From Gnetum montanum (lineage: Eukaryota > Streptophyta > Gnetopsida > Gnetales > Gnetaceae): a stretch of 64,000 nucleotides of DNA. The stretch spans positions 1 through 64,000 of the forward strand of contig MNCI01013853.1 of assembly GCA_015680685.1 (NCBI GenBank), read 5' to 3'. The notes beneath the pieces are model-generated. The model did no database searches. It was not told the DNA's origin and worked only from the letters and a program-made list of their open reading frames with translations. Positions 57,715 through 64,000 of this stretch are shown one piece after another. The position numbers were made by a program, and so were the translations under genes. Each line of letters starts with the position of its first letter. The first letter of the stretch is position 1.

Positions 57715-58788
57715 TGATAAGATGCAATATCACATGGGCTGCGATATCACAGCCGTCGTGATATCGCATCCCATGCGATATCACATACGTGATATCGTGT
57801 CGTCCCCTACGATATCGCGTACGCGATATCACGGTCTACCGTCAAATCTATAAATAAGAGGCGGCACTCCCCTCATTTCTTATCCTAGGCTAGAAGTAGG
57901 GAAACTCTGGTAGTTTGATGACTCCATAGATAGAATATTTTCCATGTGCCCGCAGTAGGAGTCCCCAAGTGAACGGATCTTTATTCAAGCAGCTTTGTAC
58001 CTGAGCGCAAGTTGTGTACGACAATAAAAACGAGCTTTGTGGATAAACCTTGCAGTGCATGGAATAGGTTTATTATTTGTTATTTCTTACCTGTTATTTA
58101 TTACCTGTTGTTAGTGCCGTACGAGTACGACTTGATTACGAGCATCTACGGATGTGTACGGCTAGTCAAGGAATCGGCTGCTTGTCACAACGCAGTATGA
58201 GTATGTCTTGATTATGAGCATCTACAGATGTGTATGGATAGTCAATGAATCGGCTGCTCATCACGATTAGGTTCTCTCACCCTCAACTCCTAGAACATGG
58301 GATAAGTATGACTTGGCTACGAGCATCCACGGATGTGTACGGTTAGCCAAGGAATGGATGCTTATCACACTTAGGCTAGTTAAGTGCCTCAGTACGACCA
58401 CTTCGAGCACGTGCATTACATGTGGTGATCCCAATAACAATTAGTGTTTGTTAGCCACGATTGCATAGTTCAGGGTGTGTACGGTAAGTGGGAACGGATG
58501 CTAACGCTAGTTAATTTAGACTTAGGTCCTTAGTTAGAGTTAGTTAGCTCTCTCAACCCTTCACCCTTTAGCATAGGAGAAAAACCATAAAAGACCAAAA
58601 AAATCATATACCTTGGACTTACTTAACCATACACCATGACAACAACAAGTAAGTTTGGGAAGACAACGAATGATTAACCCCAAGTGTTCCATGGGGCATT
58701 TAGGCATTTAGTCTGCAGAGTTCGATCGGATCACGCGTGCTACGCTCGTTTCGTATGGTTGAGTGTAGGGGTACCTTGCCACTCATCA
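57715..58788 (+). mobile_element. GP-C 5' LTR
   Basis: 1074 bp, TGATAAGATGC...CTCATCA; TATA box at 57849-57856. Three diverged units of about 75 bases lie at about 58120-58375 (each with GAGCATC(T/C)AC(G/A)GATGTGTA). It ends with the GAGTGTAGGGGTACC block shared by the family. Confidence 0.9.
57727..57838. repeat. GATATC palindrome array in GP-C U3
   Basis: GATATC or close variants occur about eight times in 110 bases just upstream of the TATA box, including a perfect 20-base palindrome at 57811-57830 (GATATCGCGT followed by its reverse complement). Spacing and flanks (GCGATATCAC, GATATCGCAT) vary. Related arrays occur in the other GP LTRs. Confidence 0.8.
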
Positions 58789-58810
58789 TTGGCACCATTG
58801 CTTGGGACTA
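58789..58810 (+). other. GP-C primer-binding site
   Basis: TTGGCACCATTGCTTGGGAC directly after the LTR; Athila-type PBS with few changes. Confidence 0.82.
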
Positions 58811-58928
58811 AGTGTCTGTGCACCGAATAGAACATAAGGGACATCACTCACATCATTGTGAGCCTTAACGAACCTTCGGGCTAATCAAGAAAAAAGTATA
58901 TAACAGTAAAATTAGCACACCGATAAAA

Positions 58929-60838
58929 ATGCCTTCTTCTCATAAGAGCAACTCACCACCTAAGGACCATACTAGAGACAGTTGGCAACATAAAAAACAT
59001 AACCAAAATCAGCCAAGTCCTAAACAATATAAGATGACATATACTCATCTCGATGAGTATATTCCTAATTTTACTTTTGTTCTCCATCAAGACGAACAAC
59101 TGTGGTGGAGATATTTGCGAGGTAACATTGTGTTACCCCAAGATCGATCAATCTCTTGCATGCTTTTTCGTGCCTTGGTACAGATTGGTATGCAAGAGCA
59201 TTATGCTAAATACTTTGCGGATGATTTTTACATGAGGGATTATTATCCCAAAGATGCCCAACGTATGAGAGACTTAAGGTAGGAGAGTCAACATACTTTT
59301 CTGAAGGGCAAAGCCCCGCACGTCCTTAGCAAAATAGGAGATGAGGAACCCCTTATTACGGGTTCGTCAACAAATGATGTTCCCCCTCCTAACAAAGGTG
59401 AGGAGGCTGGGTACCAGAACCTATGATCAACGATACATATCCCTGGTTTTGATGCCTGTGAACACTAGCTGTTCACAGAGGGAAAAACCACTCATGCTAA
59501 GGACGGGCACTTTGATCATCACCATAATCGGGGTCGTAGCAGCTGAAGAGAAGGAAAGAAACATCATCATGGCGATGGTTTTCCTTCTTCTTCCCCTTCT
59601 TCACATCACTCACCCTCTCCTTCCACATCTGGGCACAGCCACCATGAACATAAAGATGAGGATAAAAGTAAAAAGGATGAAAGACCTCGACGGGAAAGTT
59701 GACAGAGAGGACAAGGGTAAGGACATGGGGAGAGTAGGGAATCACGCAGACGTCATAGGTGTCATGAAAGAGATGATCATGACGAACCCCTACTCGCAAC
59801 CCAAAGTATGCTTGACATAACGGAGGTAGTTAGGATTCCCACAAGGCATTTAACAGATAGTCTAATCAAGTGATTAGACATTAACAATATCCCACGATTT
59901 GAAGGGGGATACAATGCTGATCCACAAAATCATTTACAGGCATTCCATGATGCATGTCCCTTGCAAAATATAGATAGTGAGTGGTAGAAACTTAATTTGT
60001 TCCCAAGGACACTCACCAAAGAAGCAGAGAGCTGGTACCAGTCCTTAGAACCGGAAACCATCAGGAGTGGAGTACGATGCTTAAACTGTTCAGCAATAAA
60101 TATCAAACATACTCCAAAGTGTCCAATTTGCATAAGTAGATCCAAGGTTGGAAGCATGGTCATCACGAACCCTTGGATGCTACCATGGCCCGTTATTACA
60201 CACTGTTACATTGTTTCTCGGGCCATGGGTACGCACAGCGGGATCAACTGCGCCACATCATGGATGGGCTAAGGCATGAAACAAGACGAACCCTTGGGAA
60301 TTTTGCCCAAGGGAGGTTGTCACAACTTAGAGCCCATGAAGTACAAATCTTGTTGGAGCAAGTAGCAAATGAAGAAGGTGAGCTACGTAAAAGGGAAAGT
60401 GTGGAGGAGTACAACCACGATCCCTCCCTTCGAAAAAAGGGAGTAAAATTTTGTGATGAAGAAGATGAGTCACCAGTTGAAGAGTTAATGAACTGGAAAA
60501 CCTTACCGATCCAAAAATTAACAGAAATAGCAGTTAAGGTAGATGATGTATGGAGTTCCTTAGACTCTAAAATAGAAACCGTCGTAAAAATTGTAGAAGA
60601 GTCTAAGGTAGAACAAAGTAGTGACAAAGGTAAGAAAAAGTGGAGAGATTTAAGCCCTGCACATAACAAGGGTAAGGGGAAAGTCACTAAATCCTACGTG
60701 GCTATAGATTCTAACACAGACGATGACGGTGGATGTGAGATCTGCCACTATAACCATCCTAAGGGATGTTGTCCTATTATCTCACATCTACAGGAGTCTA
60801 GGGTGTATGCACTAAATCCAAGACTCAACCAACGGTAA
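58929..60838 (+). pseudogene. GP-C gag
   Basis: Particle protein. ATG at 58929 (MPSSHKSNSPPKDHTRD). Order: N-terminal block FVLHQDEQLWWRYLRGN (about 59070); a charged linker with SR/H/D-rich sequence (59540-59780); capsid region IPRFEGGYNADPQNHLQAF...LFPRTLTKEAESWYQSL (59890-60050). A one-base deletion near 60064 shifts the frame, and the rest reads from 60070 to 60838: MDGLRHETRRTLGNFAQGR, an acidic coiled-coil-like linker, and the zinc-knuckle-like CEICHYNHPKGCCP (60733-60774), which has shorter spacing than the usual CX2CX4HX4C. The TAA at 60838 replaces a CAA codon that GP-B still has. Gag and protease lie in one frame, so they were one polyprotein. Confidence 0.87.
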
Positions 60839-62071
60839 ACACCCCGAAGGTTACCTTATCCACAAGGTAACCCAAGGCAGTTCCACCAACCACTAATGTA
60901 TTATCTAACTGGAACTCCACCATAGCCCATCAGATAGCATCAGCAATGGAAATACCCACAGTCATGGGGGATGCCATTGCCAAAACAATAGTACCCTTAG
61001 CAGTAGCCTGACCCTTATGGATATTATGTGCAGCAGCCAATTTCTCCAAGTGACTCTATGGGTCATGCAACTCCCAACCATCACTACCAAGTTCCAGAGT
61101 ACTTCAGGAGGACTCCTTCTCCTCCGAGAGACACTCCATACCCACACCATCCTCCTAATCCACCCCCATCCCTTCTACCAGTAGTAGTTCCCATAACACC
61201 TCCTACTCCAACAATGCAAGGGAAACTTTCTCCTCAACCGCAGCAATGTCACACTGCGAGAGCTGTAAATATCCAACCTGCTACTGGTTCTAACACCTAT
61301 AAAAAGAGAAGACCTTACTTCAGAACCAAAAGCCCAAATAAACTCTCGCAACAACAAGCAGTTGGGGCCATGTACAATCCTTCACCATCTAACACTTTAG
61401 AGCACCCTTCAGTCCAACAGGGCGCAATGCATACGGTTATGTTAACGCATACCATAAATGACTGGATTAAGGTAGGCCACCTTCCTAGGAAACTAATTGA
61501 TCTTGGGAATCCCTTAATCTATTTACAAATTACCGAAAATGAACAACATAGGGCTCTTCTTGACTCAGGTTCTGGAGTCAACTTAATTTCACAAAAGATG
61601 TATCACGCCTGGAACTTACCCCAACTTAAGAAGAGCAACATTCAACTGGAGCTGGCAGACTAGTCTATCACCATTCCCTTGGGATTGATGGAGAACATCA
61701 TTACCACTGTGTATGGTTGGTCTTACCCAGCTGACTTTCTAGTCATTGATGTGAACAACAATGAAGGGGACTTCCTGATTATAATGGGAAGGGCATGGCT
61801 TAATATAGTAGACGCATGCCTTAGGATCCATGATCTTTCCTTGGAAATATCTAAGATAAACATATGTGGAAAGATAGAGAAGAGGAAAGTTCCATGCATC
61901 ACATACAGTGATTCATCGGGTGATGACATGGAGGGATGCTCATCTCCTCCATGTAACAGGTGTGCCTTTGAAACTTTACAACAAAGATGTCTATATCTAG
62001 CAACCACACAAGAAGTAGTAGACACCCTGTGGTTGATAGCTACTAGAAGGAGCAGAAAAATATGCATGTAA
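60839..62071 (+). pseudogene. GP-C proline-rich linker and Athila-like protease
   Basis: Same frame as the end of gag. A P/Q/Y-rich segment (to about 61380) with stops at Q codons precedes the protease (61430-61880): LTHTINDWIKVGHLPRKL, ALLDSGSGVNLISQ (active-site D), ELAD, a TAG, SITIPLGLMENI, SYPADFLVIDVNNN, FLIIMGRAWL (the G-R-x-W/F-L motif near the domain end). This layout resembles Athila proteases. A C-terminal part with CNRCAFETLQQRC continues to the TAA at 62071. It would process gag. No RT, RNase H or integrase follows in the remaining 1.9 kb. Confidence 0.85.
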
Positions 62072-64000
62072 CGAACTGAGGAAACCTATGCCAACAACGA
62101 GGGCATAGACACATTGAAACATGAGCGTCACCAACTTCCACCCCTCAATCTACGATCATCCATTGGGAGAAGTTGAGCACTTCTACGAAATTCAAACAAA
62201 TGCTCATTATTTCAGATCTCTCCCTTACAACTCAATCATGGGAGAGATGGCCACCTATGCTGATCATATGGGGTCCTCAGTTCTTTTAAGTTTTTGTTTT
62301 ACACATTTTTGTTTTACAATGTTTTTGTTTTACACATTTTTGTTTTACAAATTTCTTTAACTTTTCTAATTTTTGTTTTACAAATTTCTTTAACCTTTCT
62401 AGTTTTTGTTTTACAACATTGTTATACTTTTTCCATTTTTTGTGTGTGATCCACCCTGTAAGTTTTTCACCCAATAAGTGTTCGGACTAATGGTATGGAC
62501 TGTTTTCATATTAATTGCTAATGTTTGGTTTTTACCTTTAAGTCACAATGTTGATACTAAGGTATGTTTCTTTTGATATGGTAGGCAATGAGATCACTTC
62601 ATCCATCCATCCACCAATTTCTATGGTTCCTCTCAGCTTGGAAATGTACAGTTCCCTTTTTAATAAGAACTTTAATGAACCAGTGACTGGGTATTTCTCA
62701 AACTAAGGAAGGACTCAAGGATTGCAAAGGGTATGACTTCAAGGGAACTTGATTTTTTTGTGTTGGCCATTCTCTTGGATGCTTGGATGTTTTCTTCTTG
62801 AGTTTTCTTACTGTTCCAATGTTACCCAATTATCGAAAGTCGAGACAATAAAAATAAGAAGTCTTTGCATGGTGTGGTTCTCATGCATAAAAACAAAAAA
62901 CACAAAAAAAAAATAGAAAGTGAGAATTCAAAGCACACCCCTTAGATGAAATAAACTTGGGCTGCAAGCACTGGTTATGGAACCAAAAGTGTTCCCTCTA
63001 ACTAAGGCCCTTCTCGCTTCCCATTCTCTCCCTTGTTTCGTTAGAATGGTGGTGGCTCTTTGGAGATGCATCCTCGTTATCCATGTGGATGGTTTAACCA
63101 AATACATTGATGCAAAGTCACTAGAAGTGGTTGGTTTGAGGCAAGAGTTGGAATGAGATCTGCCAAGTCACGTTAATCATGATACACAAAAGGGGTTGTA
63201 CACCACCTTGTCCTTGGGATTCCATTCCATTCTATTCTCTCCATCCTTCTCTTCATAATTCACCTCATTGCTGGTTGTATCATTAGTGTATATATTTTGG
63301 TTGATGAATTGTTTTCTTTTAGGTAAATTCTTGTGGTTAAGACTTTAACTCTTATTCCAAATGACATTCCTAGGGCCTATGGACTCTTTGAATGTCGGTT
63401 TGTCAGGGCATTAAGGGCATGAGCCTGGTTTGGGGAGGACCCACTAACATTCCTATTTCGAGCATTAGTTAACTTCTTTTCCCTCACATTTTTGTAATTA
63501 ATTCTTATTTTTTTTATTACCATCTTGACATCCATTTCACTGATGTCTTCAGTTGTCCCTTTTTATCTATCTTTCTTCCTCCTTTCCTTTCTCCATTCTA
63601 ATGCTACCGGAGGTTCATGATTAGTCATGGGGGTACGGGGCCTGATTTTTTCGATTTTCTCCTAGCCCCGAAATTTTTGATTTTCTTCCTAACCCCTACA
63701 CCTTTGGTAGTCATCATTACTACATCTCCCAATCCATATCAGCCATACCAAAACCTAGCCAATGAACCTACACTAAAGCAAGGTATTAATTACATAATGA
63801 TTCATCTACCCTTGCTAATATAGGCTTGTGTTGTGTGTGCAGATGGCGATCATACAACAATGGATTGGATCTGGACTAAACAATTTGAATGGAGCAGCGC
63901 TGAAGCAGCTATGCAAAGAGCACGATCGATGGCGTGCTTATGGATGGACAATGAAGGTGCAATCTTGGCATTGGCAGCAGCAACACTTCTTTCTATCTCT
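62072..64000 (+). other. GP-C long non-coding 3' internal region
   Basis: A T-rich stretch with repeated TTTTGTTTTACA words at 62287-62420 gives false ORFs. The rest parallels GP-A 26150-27650: blocks at 62690-62730 (CAGTGACTGGGTATTTCTCA), 62870-62890 and 63362-63455 (with TTTGGGGAGGACCC). TGTGTGCAG then ATGGCG at 63833-63847 resembles a splice acceptor plus start; the short frame continues to the window end. Conservation between copies exceeds what one would expect of unused filler, but I cannot measure it here. Confidence 0.6.

Larger units (their letters stand above)
57715..64000 (+). mobile_element. GP-C: gag-protease-only LTR element, 3' end outside the window
   Basis: 5' LTR 57715-58788, PBS, gag-protease, long non-coding 3' region. 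The preceding 5-mer is CCCTC; the matching copy would lie beyond 64000. By comparison with GP-A the missing part is a few hundred bases of 3' region plus the 3' LTR. Best preserved member: one frameshift and scattered single-codon stops. Confidence 0.9.

Noticed and set aside
59341-59820. 159-codon plus-strand ORF inside GP-C gag
   Set aside because: It is in a different frame from the conserved gag blocks on both sides; the gag frame is recoverable through the same bases.
62286-62474. Lysine-rich minus ORF
   Set aside because: Product of the repeated TTTTGTTTTACA words in the T-rich tract.

Overview
This is a gene-poor, repeat-dense stretch of a large plant nuclear genome. The evidence is Ty1/Copia and Ty3/Gypsy LTR retrotransposons nested in one another, with plant-type primer-binding sites, introns of 80-108 bases and heavy C-to-T decay. 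Old, long elements in AT-rich flanks suggest a gymnosperm, but nothing here fixes the species. No intact host gene, tRNA, rRNA, CRISPR or bacterial feature was found.

Layout. 1-1062: left-truncated Copia element on the minus strand (gag, PBS, LTR). 1110-4329: two diverged copies of an unidentified repeat, called R here. 4330-28637: GP-A, a plus-strand Gypsy-type element that encodes only gag and protease. It is split by Tat-1 (6608-23803), a 17.2-kb Ty3/Gypsy element of the Tat lineage on the minus strand with two 1513-bp LTRs. 28967-39968: Cop-2, a minus-strand Copia element bounded by GGAAC repeats. Its integrase is split by GP-B (31350-37651), a second gag-protease element bounded by GAACC repeats. 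40020-44287: another R copy, AT-rich sequence and a short CpG-richer island. 44288-50336: GP-D, a diverged gag-only relative. 51690-57714: another R copy, a Copia RT fragment and a decayed element ending in an LTR fragment. 57715-64000: GP-C, the best preserved gag-protease element, cut by the window end.

Main result. Tat-1 has gag, PR, RT, two RNase H domains and integrase on the minus strand. PR and RT are separated by about 5 kb that carries a gene on the opposite strand (13668-17707). From an ATG at 13895, eight exons joined by seven GT-AG introns keep one reading frame for exactly 1052 codons, interrupted only by seven stops that are each one C-to-T change from a sense codon. Because the introns lie antisense to the genomic RNA, they would survive retrotransposition. 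Hairpin-forming short repeats lie on both sides of this cassette and again downstream of integrase.

The GP elements share LTR ends (TGATGAG...CTCATCA), an Athila-like PBS and PPT, arrays of GATATC palindromes in U3, and a long conserved non-coding 3' region, but have no RT, RNase H or integrase. They look like a non-autonomous family mobilised in trans by an Athila-type partner. Seven isolated single N bases mark assembly joins: six border duplicated or inverted sequence and one borders a deletion, so local duplications there should not be trusted.
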